NCBI GenBank assembly: GCA_015200345.1
Contig: CP054187.1
Span: 2,650,470-2,714,469 of the forward strand
Source of the DNA: Planctomycetia bacterium
Lineage (GTDB): Bacteria > Planctomycetota > Phycisphaerae > UBA1845 > UTPLA1
Length of the DNA: 64,000 nt
Direction of reading: 5' to 3'
Each line of letters opens with the position of its first letter. Positions within the stretch are counted from its first letter, which is position 1. Under the pieces are notes generated by a model. It was given only the letters and a program-made list of their open reading frames with translations, was not told the origin of the DNA and made no database searches. This document shows, one piece after another, positions 17,703-26,745 of this stretch. Made by a program: the position numbers and the translations under genes.

Positions 17703-18148
17703 CAGTCTCTGACCTCTGCGGGTGCGGCGATTCCCGATCCGTGGCCTACGTCTGCGGGCGGTGCCGCCTTCCGGGAAGTATCCTGATTCATTGACATCTT
17801 GTGCGCGCCTTGGTCAATGTAGGCGCGCCAGCGTTGGATGGCGGCGAGACGGTCGGCGCTGCTCTGGCCCGATTCCAGCCCGAAGCGCTCGCCCGTGAGG
17901 CGCTCCAGCGCCAGCATGGCGAAAAACTGCACGCCGCTGTCCTCATCTTCGAGGCGATCGACGATCAGGGGGACCGCCGCCCGGTCGTCGGCCTTGGCAG
18001 CGGCCTGGACGGCCATGATGCGCTCGGTGGGGTCGTCGGAGTTGAAGTTGGCGCGATAGGGCGGGATGTTGCATCCGACGAGCGCGAGGGAGGCGATGGC
18101 CCAGGCGTGGGTGAAAGGACGTCGGGATGGGCGGTGCTGCCAGATCAA
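17702..18148 (-). CDS. HEAT-repeat lipoprotein
   Basis: A 148-residue protein with a basic N-terminus, hydrophobic core and a LVGC lipobox with Cys26, so it is probably lipid-anchored. After the anchor a short HEAT-like unit is seen (DPTERIMAVQAAAKADDRAAVPLIVDRL and the following EDSGVQFFAMLALERLTG in outline), a scaffold for protein contacts. The last 35 residues are Pro/Ala-rich. The stop overlaps the start of the RsbW-type gene, so it may be the envelope input of that partner-switch operon; this is inferred from position only. Confidence 0.75.
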   Translation of the reverse strand: MIWQHRPSRRPFTHAWAIASLALVGCNIPPYRANFNSDDPTERIMAVQAAAKADDRAAVPLIVDRLEDEDSGVQFFAMLALERLTGERFGLESGQSSADRLAAIQRWRAYIDQGAHKMSMNQDTSRKAAPPADVGHGSGIAAPAEVRD

Positions 18149-18228
18149 ACGAAGGCTCCTGCTTGGATTAGTCTACGAGGACAGGGGCGGTGGTACAAAT
18201 TCCGGTGGTGAACCTGGGCTGTGAGTTG

Positions 18229-18290
18229 TTGAAACGTGAAAGAGGTGATACGCGACGGTGCGTGAGAAAGGGGCGGCGGGCACGTTTCAA
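18229..18290. promoter_or_regulatory. Long-spaced inverted repeat upstream of the hydrolase gene
   Basis: Perfect 10-base arms, TTGAAACGTG (18229-18238) and CACGTTTCAA (18281-18290), separated by 42 bases in the divergent region. A TATAAG hexamer lies at 18303-18308 just after the right arm. The arms could be two operator half-sites or a DNA-looping site; they could also form a weak long hairpin. Confidence 0.4.
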
Positions 18291-18371
18291 GGATCGTTGA
18301 AATATAAGCGGGACGTGCGTTGAGCAGGCAGGCGACGCAGCGTCAAGCGTCAAACAGAAAGGAAGTGCGGC

Positions 18372-19718
18372 ATGGGTCGAAATCAGGGCGCGACAGGAAT
18401 GGCGCTGGCGATGTTGCTGGGTGTGTGCGGCGCGAGCGAAGCAGTTGGCGTGGATGCGAAGAACATCGCGATCGCGCGGGAGGCGGCGCAGGCGATCTTC
18501 GATGGGCAGTACGACCGGGCGGTGAAGCACTTTGACAAGACGATGTCGGCGGCGCTGGGTCCGGACAAGCTGCGCGAGACGATGGAGGGGCTGGTCGCGC
18601 AGGCGGGGAAGATGCTGTCGCTCGGCGAGCCGAAGGGTGAGCGGGCCGGGGCGCACGATGTGGTATTGATCCCCGCGCGGTTCGAGAAGGGTGCGATGCG
18701 GTTTCGGATCGTGTTATCAGCGAAGAACGAAATAGCCGGGTTGTTCATTCAACCGGACGTGCAGGCGGTGGCGTATGAGAAGGCGCCGTACGACGATCCG
18801 AGCGCCTACCAGGAGACGAATGTCGAATTCGGGCTGCCGGGCTGGCGGTTGAAGGGCAAGCTGACGGTACCGATCTCGCGGTCGCTGCATCCCGTGGTGA
18901 TCCTTGTGCACGGATCGGGTCCGCACGACGCGGATGAGACGATCGGGCCGAACAAGCCGTTTCGCGATCTGGCCGGGGGCCTCGCATCGCGCGGGGTGGC
19001 GGTGCTGCGGTACGACAAGCGGACGTTCGCGCACGGAGCGAAGATCGCGTCGGTCGAGAACTTCGGCATCAAGGAAGAAGTGATTGAAGACGCGGTGGAA
19101 GCAGCGCGATTTGTTCGCAAGCAGCGTGGCAACATCGACCCGAACCGGGTGTACGTCCTCGGGCACAGTCTGGGTGCGAGCGTGGCGCCGCTGATCGCGG
19201 AGGCCGACGGGAAGTTGAGCGGGATCATCCTGGCGGCCGGCACGGGGCGCGACATGTATGAGGTCGTGCAGGAGCAGTTGGACTACCTCGCATCGCTGAA
19301 GGGCGACCAGAAGGAAGTGAATCGGAAAGTGGCGCGCGAGACGCGTGCGGCGATCCAGCGGATTCGGGGCGGGAAGGCAAAGAAGGGCGAGACGGTGCTG
19401 GGCGTGCCGGTGGCGTACTGGAACGACGTGAACGAGGCGATCGCGCGATCGGTGAAGCTGCTGTCGACGATGACGCCGCGGGTGCTGGTGATCGGCGGCG
19501 GCCGGGATTACCAGGTGACGAAGGCGGATTTCGAGATTTATTCGGCGGCGCTGAAGGGTCGGCCGAATGCGACGTTGAAATGGTATGACAATCTCAATCA
19601 CCTGTTCATGGCGGGGAAGAAGAAGGCAACGCCGGCGGAGTACGAAAAGGCCGGGCACGTGGACCAGCGTGTGATCGAGCTGATCGCGGAGTGGGTACAG
19701 TCGCCGATTGGCGGATGA
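18372..19718 (+). CDS. Alpha/beta hydrolase with N-terminal DUF3887-like domain, probably secreted
   Basis: A 448-residue hydrolase. A short hydrophobic N-terminus (residues 8-25) suggests export. Residues 30-125 form a DUF3887-like domain (FDGQYDRAVKHFDKTMSAAL). The catalytic domain has the oxyanion strand VILVHGSGPHD (about 176-186), the nucleophile elbow GHSLGAS with Ser266, and a late NHLF His in the expected position. It belongs with bacterial esterases/aminopeptidase-like hydrolases of unknown substrate. A GGAAG ribosome site precedes the ATG. It is divergent from the anti-sigma operon and convergent with the GH3-like gene. Confidence 0.85.
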   Translation: MGRNQGATGMALAMLLGVCGASEAVGVDAKNIAIAREAAQAIFDGQYDRAVKHFDKTMSAALGPDKLRETMEGLVAQAGKMLSLGEPKGERAGAHDVVLIPARFEKGAMRFRIVLSAKNEIAGLFIQPDVQAVAYEKAPYDDPSAYQETNVEFGLPGWRLKGKLTVPISRSLHPVVILVHGSGPHDADETIGPNKPFRDLAGGLASRGVAVLRYDKRTFAHGAKIASVENFGIKEEVIEDAVEAARFVRKQRGNIDPNRVYVLGHSLGASVAPLIAEADGKLSGIILAAGTGRDMYEVVQEQLDYLASLKGDQKEVNRKVARETRAAIQRIRGGKAKKGETVLGVPVAYWNDVNEAIARSVKLLSTMTPRVLVIGGGRDYQVTKADFEIYSAALKGRPNATLKWYDNLNHLFMAGKKKATPAEYEKAGHVDQRVIELIAEWVQSPIGG

Positions 19719-19719
19719 A

Positions 19720-19743
19720 CGGCGCGTTCGCGGCGCCGATTTT
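19720..19743 (+). terminator. Possible terminator after the hydrolase gene
   Basis: A 6-bp stem CGGCGC/GCGCCG (19720-19725 and 19733-19738) is followed by ATTTT. It is short and its T-run is weak, and it overlaps the end of the convergent GH3-like gene. Confidence 0.35.
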
Positions 19744-21448
19744 ACGGACGGTGTAGATCGTCGTCGTCGCCGGGGCGGGTCAGCAGGTACTGATGTTTGA
19801 ATTGTTCGCTGGTGTGGGAGCGTTTCGCACGCAGGGCGGCGTCGCGCCGGGCGATGGTTCCCGGTGGTAATACGACAACCTGAACCGGTCCCAGTCGCAG
19901 GCTGGCGCGTTTGGAATCGTACTCGAAATTCTGCTTGCACAAGGCCGCGTCGAATCGCGCGGCCAGATCGATCGCGTCGATTGGCGTTGCCGCGTGCAGT
20001 CCGATCGCATTCTCTTCGACGAACAGGCGATAGTGCGGCGCTTCGCCCCAGACGGGCGCGACAATGAAATCGGCGTTCAAATGCTCGTGAGCGGCCGCGC
20101 GGGCTGAAGCCCGCGACTCGATGACAAGGGATTGCATCGCGGCGACGACCTGGTGCTCGGTGAGTTTTTCACCGGTGAGCGAGCAGGTGTGCGCATCGCG
20201 GCTCAAGAACTCGATCATCGGCGCTTCGCCGAGAAAGCCCGTCACGCGCACGCGGTCGCCCAGATCATAGCGATACAACCCGCCGGCGTTGGTCAGCACG
20301 ACGAAGTATTCGTCCCCGACCTGCAACGCGTGGCCGAGCAGCGTATCGGGCCGGGCGCGTCCGTATTGATCGGCGGGGATGAACTCAAAGAACTGGCTGG
20401 TGACGGCGAGGACGCCGGATGCGGTTTCATCGGCGATGGGAATGGACATGCGTCCTTCGCTGGCAATGAGACCGATGTCGCGCACGGGGGTTTCGCCGAA
20501 CCAGCGTCGAATCTGCGGTCGGTAGAGGCCCATGGTGCCGCCGGTCCAGTGGGCGAGGAAACTCAATCGCCAATAGTGCTGGGGCAGCAGTGCGTCGTGG
20601 CGAGCGGCGAGCGATTCAAGTTCCCTCGCACGCGGCTTGTCGGGTTTGAGTCGGTCCCAGAGGACGGCGCGCACGTTGTTGGGAATGGGCAGTGACTCAT
20701 CGAGCTTGCCGTCGTGGACGTCGCGAATGAGCTGCGCGCGGCGGTCGTTCGCCGTGCGGGCGAGGGCGATGAGCGTGGCGGGGTTGGCCGTGACCATCCA
20801 CGAGACATCGCGCACGATGGCGAGTCGCATGATGGTGTAGTACTTCGCGGCGGAGTCGGGGATGTGCGCGACGGCGGGGTGGGTCGTGTAGTAGCGCCGG
20901 ACGAGTTTCTTCTGCGTCGCGGCGAGCAGACCGGTGATCGCGCCACAGGGCGCGCCGCCCGGGGCGAGGTGATCGTTCATCGGGCTGACGACCTGCACGA
21001 TGTGCCGCAGCATCGAACCGGGATGATCGAGCAGGGCCTTGAGGCCCCAGATGTTCCAGCCGCGGCGGCAGTCGGCGAGGACCTCATTCGTGACGGGGAT
21101 GTACTTCGGTTGCGCGGTGGTGCCGCTGGTCATGGCGAACATGAGCACGCGCGCACCGGATGGCAGCAGGGCGTTCGCATCGCCGCGGCGAACGCGCTCG
21201 ATGTCGTCGGCGATGTCGGCATAGGTGCGGATCGGTACTTCGCGGCGAAAGTCGGCGTCGCTTCGCAATCGGTCGAAGCCGTGGCGGCGGCCGAAGTCGC
21301 TGGCGGCGGCGCGGCGGAGAATGTCGGCGAGCAGTTGCTGCTGGGTTCGGCGGGCGTCGGCGACGGCGCGGAAGAATCGGCGCGTCGAGAGCCGCGCGTG
21401 ATTCGCGGCGAACTTCGCCAGGATGGTGTCGAGCAACTTCGCGGCCAC
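19742..21448 (-). CDS. GH3 family (auxin-responsive GH3-like) acyl-adenylating enzyme
   Basis: A 568-residue member of the GH3 branch of the adenylate-forming ANL superfamily; plant members join amino acids to jasmonate or auxin. The ATP motif TSGTTAQPKYIPVT, the VLTNAGGLYRYDLGDRVRV segment in outline and the SLTGEKLTEHQV hinge are all clear. I used the GTG at 21448, giving VAAKLLDTIL; the open frame extends upstream but would overlap the DAACS gene. Near the hinge a 27-bp palindromic repeat is inserted in frame, adding the nine residues ESRASARAA. Bacterial GH3 substrates are unknown; no obvious pathway partner is adjacent. Confidence 0.88.
   Translation of the reverse strand: MAAKLLDTILAKFAANHARLSTRRFFRAVADARRTQQQLLADILRRAAASDFGRRHGFDRLRSDADFRREVPIRTYADIADDIERVRRGDANALLPSGARVLMFAMTSGTTAQPKYIPVTNEVLADCRRGWNIWGLKALLDHPGSMLRHIVQVVSPMNDHLAPGGAPCGAITGLLAATQKKLVRRYYTTHPAVAHIPDSAAKYYTIMRLAIVRDVSWMVTANPATLIALARTANDRRAQLIRDVHDGKLDESLPIPNNVRAVLWDRLKPDKPRARELESLAARHDALLPQHYWRLSFLAHWTGGTMGLYRPQIRRWFGETPVRDIGLIASEGRMSIPIADETASGVLAVTSQFFEFIPADQYGRARPDTLLGHALQVGDEYFVVLTNAGGLYRYDLGDRVRVTGFLGEAPMIEFLSRDAHTCSLTGEKLTEHQVVAAMQSLVIESRASARAAAHEHLNADFIVAPVWGEAPHYRLFVEENAIGLHAATPIDAIDLAARFDAALCKQNFEYDSKRASLRLGPVQVVVLPPGTIARRDAALRAKRSHTSEQFKHQYLLTRPGDDDDLHRP
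20093..20119. repeat. 27-bp palindromic repeat family, copy R4, inside the GH3-like gene
   Basis: Core CGCGGGCTGAAGCCCGCG with one base different from R1 in the right flank (GACTC for GGCTC). It is exactly nine codons long and translated in the gene at 19742-21448. Confidence 0.8.
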
Positions 21449-21497
21449 GGTGGATCCAGTGTATGCCGCGCGGCCGATCCGACAAGCCGGGTCCAAG

Positions 21498-22817
21498 TCA
21501 GGCGGGCGGCGGCATGGCGTTCGCGGCCGGTTCGGTGGAGTCGACGCATTTGGCGATGGCGATGTCGCCCGTGACATTGACGACAGTCCGGCACATGTCG
21601 AGGACGCGGTCGATACCGAGGATGATGCCGATGCCCTCGCCGGGGACGCCAACGGAGTTGAGCACGACGACGATCATGGGCAGGCTGCCGCCGGGGATGC
21701 CGGCCGTGCCGATGCCGGCGAGGATGGCCATGAGGATGACGACGAGCTGCTGCTGAAACTCGAGGTGGACGCCGAAGACCTGGGCGATGAAGAGGATCGT
21801 GACGCCTTCGTAGAGGGCGGTGCCGTTCTGGTTGGCGGTGGAGCCGACGGTGAGGACAAAGCTGGTGATGTCGCGGCGAACGCCGAGGTTTTTCTCGGTG
21901 ACGCGCAGGGCGGTGGGGAGGGTGGCGCTGCTGCTGCTGGTGGCGAAGGCGGTGAGCATGACCTCGCTGATTCGCGCGAAGAACGTGAAGGGATTGGTGC
22001 GTGTCACCGCGAGGATGAGGAGCGAATAGACGACGAGCATCTGAAAACCCAGCCCGCTCATGACCGCGATGACAAACCAGCCGAGCGTGTGAAGAATCTC
22101 CAGTCCGAGCATGGCGGTGAGCGCGAAGACCAGCCCGGCGACGCCGAGGGGCGCGAGGCGCATGGCCAGGTTGATGATCTGCATGACGGCTTCGTAAACG
22201 GCCTCGAGCAGGGAGACGAGCGGAGCGGTTTTTTCCGGGGCGAGCGTGATGGCGACGCCGACGATGAGCGAGAAGAACATGACGGCGAGCATGCCGCCGC
22301 CGGGGCTGGAGCCGTCCATCGCGCCGGCCATTTCCTGGATCGGGTTCTTGGGGATGATGTCGAGCAGGGCGTCGCGCGGGGTCTTGGCGGCCTGGGCATT
22401 GGCGAGTGTCTTGCTTGTGTCACTCGTGTAGCGCTCCAGCAGCGCGGCGCGTTTTTCCGGTGACAGGCCCGCGCCGGGTTTGAGCGACGTGACCAGGCCC
22501 AGCCCGACGGCCACCGAGATGCCCGACAGCACGATCGTGAAGAGGAGCGACTTGAATCCGACGCGGCCGAGCTTGCGCAAATCGCCCATGCCCGCGACGC
22601 CCAGTACGAGGGCGCAAAAGACGAGCGGCACAGCGATCATGTAGATGAGGCGCAGGAAGATCTGCCCGGCGGGTTCGGCGATCCAATGAACGAACCACGC
22701 GACCCGGACGTTCGGCCCGCCGTCGGCGGCGCGCGGCGCCCATTCGTTGACTGCCAGGCCTGCCGCTCCGGCGACGACCATTGACAAGAGAATCCAATGG
22801 TGCAGCTTCAGGCGCAT
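21498..22817 (-). CDS. Dicarboxylate/amino acid:cation symporter (DAACS family)
   Basis: A 439-residue inner-membrane symporter that takes up C4-dicarboxylates, glutamate/aspartate or similar acids with Na+ or H+. Hallmarks are the Ser-rich hairpin FATSSSSATLPTAL, the TM7 motif GSTANQNGTALYEG, the second hairpin GIGTAGIPGGSLPM and the TM8 segment DRVLDMCRTVVNVTGD, in which Asp and Arg bind substrate. A polar insert of about 60 residues around 110-170 is longer than in GltPh. It is followed by the GH3-like gene 49 bases away and preceded by citrate synthase 49 bases away, so these three may be co-transcribed. Confidence 0.93.
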   Translation of the reverse strand: MRLKLHHWILLSMVVAGAAGLAVNEWAPRAADGGPNVRVAWFVHWIAEPAGQIFLRLIYMIAVPLVFCALVLGVAGMGDLRKLGRVGFKSLLFTIVLSGISVAVGLGLVTSLKPGAGLSPEKRAALLERYTSDTSKTLANAQAAKTPRDALLDIIPKNPIQEMAGAMDGSSPGGGMLAVMFFSLIVGVAITLAPEKTAPLVSLLEAVYEAVMQIINLAMRLAPLGVAGLVFALTAMLGLEILHTLGWFVIAVMSGLGFQMLVVYSLLILAVTRTNPFTFFARISEVMLTAFATSSSSATLPTALRVTEKNLGVRRDITSFVLTVGSTANQNGTALYEGVTILFIAQVFGVHLEFQQQLVVILMAILAGIGTAGIPGGSLPMIVVVLNSVGVPGEGIGIILGIDRVLDMCRTVVNVTGDIAIAKCVDSTEPAANAMPPPA

Positions 22818-22866
22818 GGGCGTGCCTCAAATACGACACCTTCGGGGGCGTGCCACGAGCGGCCGG

Positions 22867-24009
22867 TCATCGTTTGTCCATCGGCGGGACGGGGCGAAGC
22901 GCCGGACCGGTGTATTCGCTCAACGGGCGGATGATGCGATTGTTCGCATACTGTTCCATGATGTGGGCGCACCAGCCAGTGACGCGGCTGCACACGAAGA
23001 TCGGCGTGTAGAGCGGAATCGGCACGCCCATCTGGTAATAGGCATGGGCCGCGGGGTAATCGAGATTCGGATGGATGTTCTTTTCCTTGAGCATCAGGGC
23101 CTGGAGCGCGTCGGCGATGTCGATCCAGTGGCCCTGGCCGGTCTCCTTCGTCAGTTGCAAGGACCAGCCGCGCAGGATGCCGGCGCGATGGTCGCCGTTC
23201 TTATAGACACGATGCCCGAATCCCATGATGAGGCGCTTGTTGTCGGGGTGGGCCTTGTTGTGGGCGTTCAGATCGTCGAACCACTTCTGGACATTCTCCT
23301 TTTTTCCGATCTCCAGGAACTGGTTCATGGCGGCTTCGTTCGCGCCGCCGTGGAGCGGGCCTTTCAGCGCGCCGATCGCGCCGCTGACAGCCGAGTGCAG
23401 GTCGGATAAGGTCGAAGCGATGACGCGGGCGGTGAAGGTCGAAGCATTGAACTCGTGCTCGGCGTAGAGAATGAGCGTCCCGTCGAAGACCCGACCGGCC
23501 AGATCGCTGGGTCGCTTGCCGAGGATCATCGCGAGGATGTTCGCACCGTGCGAGGCGCTGGGGTCGGGCTTGATCGCGGGGACGCCCTGGGTCTTCTGCG
23601 ACCAGGCGCCGACGGCGGCGGCGATCTGGCCGAGCAGCCGCTCGCTCTTTCTAAGGCAGGCGTCGCGCGAGAGGTCCTGCGCGTCGGGGTCGAAGTGGCC
23701 GATGATCGAGACGACGGTACGCAACATGTCCATCGGCGGGATGGTCTTGGGCATCTCGGCGAGTGCGCGCGCGGCCGGCTCGGGGAGCGTCATGGCCGCC
23801 TGAACGCGCTGGCGAAACGCAGCGAGCTGGGACTTGTTGGGAAGCTCACCGTGCAGAAGCAGGTGCGCGACTTCGTCGAAGCAGGTATGCTCGGCGAGAT
23901 CGGCGATGTCGTAGCCGCGGTAGCGCAGGCTGGTTTGGGTGATCTCACAGACGGAGGTCGCGCCCGCGTGGACGCCCTCCAGCCCGCCTTTGCTCGTGCT
24001 GTCAGCCAT
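22867..24009 (-). CDS. gltA: Citrate synthase (citrate/2-methylcitrate synthase type)
   Basis: A 380-residue citrate synthase that condenses acetyl-CoA (or propionyl-CoA) with oxaloacetate. The active-site His residues are in GPLHGGANE (H220) and GFGHRVYK (H266), and the later NLDYPAAHAYY region supplies the catalytic Asp. The length and the AEHEFNAS segment fit the short bacterial/archaeal-type group that includes 2-methylcitrate synthases, so substrate preference is open. The ATG at 24009 has a GAGGG site; the upstream extension is not family-like. No prp genes lie nearby, which favours a TCA-cycle role. Confidence 0.92.
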   Translation of the reverse strand: MADSTSKGGLEGVHAGATSVCEITQTSLRYRGYDIADLAEHTCFDEVAHLLLHGELPNKSQLAAFRQRVQAAMTLPEPAARALAEMPKTIPPMDMLRTVVSIIGHFDPDAQDLSRDACLRKSERLLGQIAAAVGAWSQKTQGVPAIKPDPSASHGANILAMILGKRPSDLAGRVFDGTLILYAEHEFNASTFTARVIASTLSDLHSAVSGAIGALKGPLHGGANEAAMNQFLEIGKKENVQKWFDDLNAHNKAHPDNKRLIMGFGHRVYKNGDHRAGILRGWSLQLTKETGQGHWIDIADALQALMLKEKNIHPNLDYPAAHAYYQMGVPIPLYTPIFVCSRVTGWCAHIMEQYANNRIIRPLSEYTGPALRPVPPMDKR

Positions 24010-24308
24010 GATGCCCTCGCTTGATGGAAAATCGTCGGGTGCGACGGAGCCATGATAAGGCCGCCGGCCGGGCGTGCCAATGCGGGGCCTCGCCGATTCC
24101 GGGAATATCCGGTGCAGGCGGGTTCGGAATGGAAAGGGTATGATTGCGCCGGTCGTCCGCACCGACCAGAACGCCTGACGGCGCGGCGATCGGATGCGCC
24201 GGTTCGATTGCTTGCTTAATCGGCTCCATGCGACGGCACGTCGATGCTCGCCGCTTCATTCAGCCGGTTGATTTTGACGTTTCAACTTTTCGACGTTTTG
24301 ACGACTCC

Positions 24309-26213
24309 ATGAAATCCATCCGCTACCCGCTGTTCTGCAAGGGCGATCTCGACGGCTTTTTCGGCCTCGCGGTGGACAACCTCGTGCAGGTGCTGGTCAT
24401 CGCCGCGCTGTGCAAGGAGCTGTGTGGTTTTTCCGATACGCTGCTTTTCACCACGGTCTTTCCCGGCATCGCCGTCAGCCTGCTCGTGGGCAATCTCTTC
24501 TACGCGATTCAGGCGCACTGGGTCGCGCGGCGCGACGGCAACGCGACCTGCACCGCGCTGCCCTACGGCATCAACACGCCCAGCGTCTTCGCGTACATCC
24601 TGTTCATCATGGCGCCGGTCTACGCGCGCTACAGCGGCAATCCGGATTTCGGCCCGCAGCGCGCCGCCGACCTCGCGTGGAAAGTCGGCCTCGTCGCCTG
24701 CATCGGCAGTGGGGTGATTGAGTTTCTTGGCGCGTTCATCGGTGGCTGGATTCGCCGCGTCACCCCGCGAGCCGCGTTGCTCTCCGCGCTGGCCGCCATC
24801 GGCATCATCTTCATCGCCAGCCCGTTCGCCTTTCAGATCTTTGAGCGGCCGCTCGTGGCCATGGTGCCGCTCTTTATTGTGCTGATCGGCTACTTCGGCC
24901 ACGTGCGATTTCCCTTCGGCCTGCCCGCCGGACTCGTCGCTGTTGTCATCGGAACGGCACTGGCCTGGACCGTGCCGCTGGCCGTCGGCACCCCGATCAT
25001 GGATGCGGACAAGGTGCGCGCGGCCGCGCAGCTCGTCGCCGTGCACAAGCCGGTGCTCTGCTGGGGCGACATCGTGAGCCTGATGACCACCGACCGAAAC
25101 CTGCTCTGGTCGTTCCTCGGCGTGATCGTTCCGATGGGCCTGGTCAATGCCATCGGCTCGCTGCAAAACATCGAATCCGCCGAGGCAGCCGGCGACCATT
25201 ACAGCACGGGCATCAGCATGGTCGTCAACGGCGTCGGCACGATCGCCGCCGGCCTGTTCGGCAGTTGCTTTCCGACAACCATCTACATCGGCCACCCCGG
25301 CTGGAAGGCGCTGGGGGCGCGGAGCGGCTACTCCATCCTCAACGGCCTTTTCTTCACCATCGCATTCACGCTCGGCCTCGGCGCGCTCATTGTCAGCGTC
25401 ATCCCCATGGAAAGCGGCATGGCGATCGTCATGTACATCGGCATCATCATCGCCGCGCAGAGTTACTCCGCCGTGCCGACGCGGCATTATCCGGCCGTCG
25501 CCATCGGCTTCTTTCCAGCCGTGGCGATGATGGCGGTGCTGCTGGTGCCGCAGATTCTCACCGGCAGCGGCGCAACGGGCGGCATTCTGCCGATGCTGGT
25601 TGCACACGGCGAGAAGCTCAAGACCGCGCTGACCGATAGCTGGTGGCCCATTGGTGTTTACTCGCTGGCCGGGGCGAACAGCGGATTTGTTATTACCGGG
25701 ATCATCATCTCTGCGGCGTGCGCGTGTCTGATTGATCGGCGGTTTCGGCCTGCGGCGATCTGGTGTTTCATCGGCGCAGCCATGACGCTGCTGGGCTTTC
25801 AGCATGCGTTTCGCGTCGAGCCGGGGCCGTTCGCGCTGTCACCGCAGGAGTTGTTGTTTTATCAGCGGACGGAGGCGTATTTCGCCGGCACGCGATTCTT
25901 CGTGAACTTCCCCGAGTATACGTACCTGCACCGCGCCTATCAGATCGCGGGCGGCTATGCCCTCGCCGGCGTGATGATGTGGGTGATGCATGCGCTGCGC
26001 GCCCGCGGCCGGGCGTTCGGCGATCTGGCCGTGGAGGTGCATGACATGTCAATTGACGTTCGTGCGATGACGACAGACGCTCACGATAGGGCGTCGGACG
26101 TCGCAACGCATCCGAGCCGGGCCAGTCATGGCCCGGAACCCGATTCGCCCCTGGCGCCGCTACCTGTCGAACCGGCTGCGCAGAAAACCGAGCCGCAACC
26201 GCCAAGTTTGTGA
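24309..26213 (+). CDS. NCS2/xanthine-uracil permease-like membrane transporter
   Basis: A 634-residue polytopic protein with about 12-14 helices. It shows the NCS2-like features of GINTPSVFAYILF in the first third, then VNAIGSLQNIESAEAAGDHYS and the GSCFPTTIYIGHPGWKALGARSGY region (in outline) where substrate residues lie. It resembles a divergent branch near AzgA/xanthine permeases; the substrate is uncertain. The C-terminal 75 residues are a polar, Pro-rich tail. I used ATG 24309 (MKSIRYPLF); an in-frame ATG at 24228 would add 27 residues. Just before the start, TTTTGACG-type direct repeats (24271-24302) may be regulatory. It is divergent from citrate synthase. Confidence 0.82.
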   Translation: MKSIRYPLFCKGDLDGFFGLAVDNLVQVLVIAALCKELCGFSDTLLFTTVFPGIAVSLLVGNLFYAIQAHWVARRDGNATCTALPYGINTPSVFAYILFIMAPVYARYSGNPDFGPQRAADLAWKVGLVACIGSGVIEFLGAFIGGWIRRVTPRAALLSALAAIGIIFIASPFAFQIFERPLVAMVPLFIVLIGYFGHVRFPFGLPAGLVAVVIGTALAWTVPLAVGTPIMDADKVRAAAQLVAVHKPVLCWGDIVSLMTTDRNLLWSFLGVIVPMGLVNAIGSLQNIESAEAAGDHYSTGISMVVNGVGTIAAGLFGSCFPTTIYIGHPGWKALGARSGYSILNGLFFTIAFTLGLGALIVSVIPMESGMAIVMYIGIIIAAQSYSAVPTRHYPAVAIGFFPAVAMMAVLLVPQILTGSGATGGILPMLVAHGEKLKTALTDSWWPIGVYSLAGANSGFVITGIIISAACACLIDRRFRPAAIWCFIGAAMTLLGFQHAFRVEPGPFALSPQELLFYQRTEAYFAGTRFFVNFPEYTYLHRAYQIAGGYALAGVMMWVMHALRARGRAFGDLAVEVHDMSIDVRAMTTDAHDRASDVATHPSRASHGPEPDSPLAPLPVEPAAQKTEPQPPSL

Positions 26214-26318
26214 CTCGCCCCGTGCCGAGGAGCCCCGAGCAACGCAGCGAGTAACACGTTGTACGCAAGAACCGAGAACTTAACCGGCTACATTCACGGC
26301 CGGAAAGGAGCATTTGCC

Positions 26319-26687
26319 ATGGCCTCCAATCGCATCGTGCACTTCGAAATCCCTGCCGACCAGCCGGGGCAGTTGACAAAATTCTACGGCGAGCTGTTCG
26401 GCTGGAAGTTCACCAAGGCCCCGTTTGACGGACCGGAGTACTGGCTGGCCGACACGGGCTCCGACGGGCCCGGCATCAACGGCGCGGTCATGCAGCGCAT
26501 GCACCCGCAGCACCCGTGGATGAATTACGTCGAGGTGGAGAGCATTGACGCGGCCATCGCGAAAGCGACCAAGCTCGGGGCCGAGGTCGCCCTGCCTCGC
26601 ACGCCTGTCCCCGGCGTCGGCGCCTACGCGGCGATCAAAGACCCGCAGGGCAACATCTGCGGCCTGTGGGAACAGGGCGGGCCGTAG
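26319..26687 (+). CDS. VOC family (glyoxalase-like) protein
   Basis: A 122-residue vicinal-oxygen-chelate protein with the two beta-alpha-beta-beta-beta modules (IVHFEIPADQPGQLTKFYGELFGW and NYVEVESIDAAIAKATKLGAEV regions) and the terminal DPQGNICGLWE. Such proteins bind a metal and act as isomerases, dioxygenases or resistance proteins; the role here is unknown. The start follows an AAAGGAG site eight bases upstream. It is a single gene just before tRNA-Pro. Confidence 0.88.
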   Translation: MASNRIVHFEIPADQPGQLTKFYGELFGWKFTKAPFDGPEYWLADTGSDGPGINGAVMQRMHPQHPWMNYVEVESIDAAIAKATKLGAEVALPRTPVPGVGAYAAIKDPQGNICGLWEQGGP

Positions 26688-26745
26688 CGCCCTCCGGCCG
26701 GTTGACTGGGTCCACGCGCGACCGGTATCGACGATTCCGGCGCAA

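Noticed and set aside
24282..25805. Minus-strand frame of about 500 codons opposite the NCS2-like permease
   Set aside because: Composition is extreme (Asp/Arg/His/Gly) as expected from reading a membrane-protein gene backwards; the sense product has clear membrane helices.
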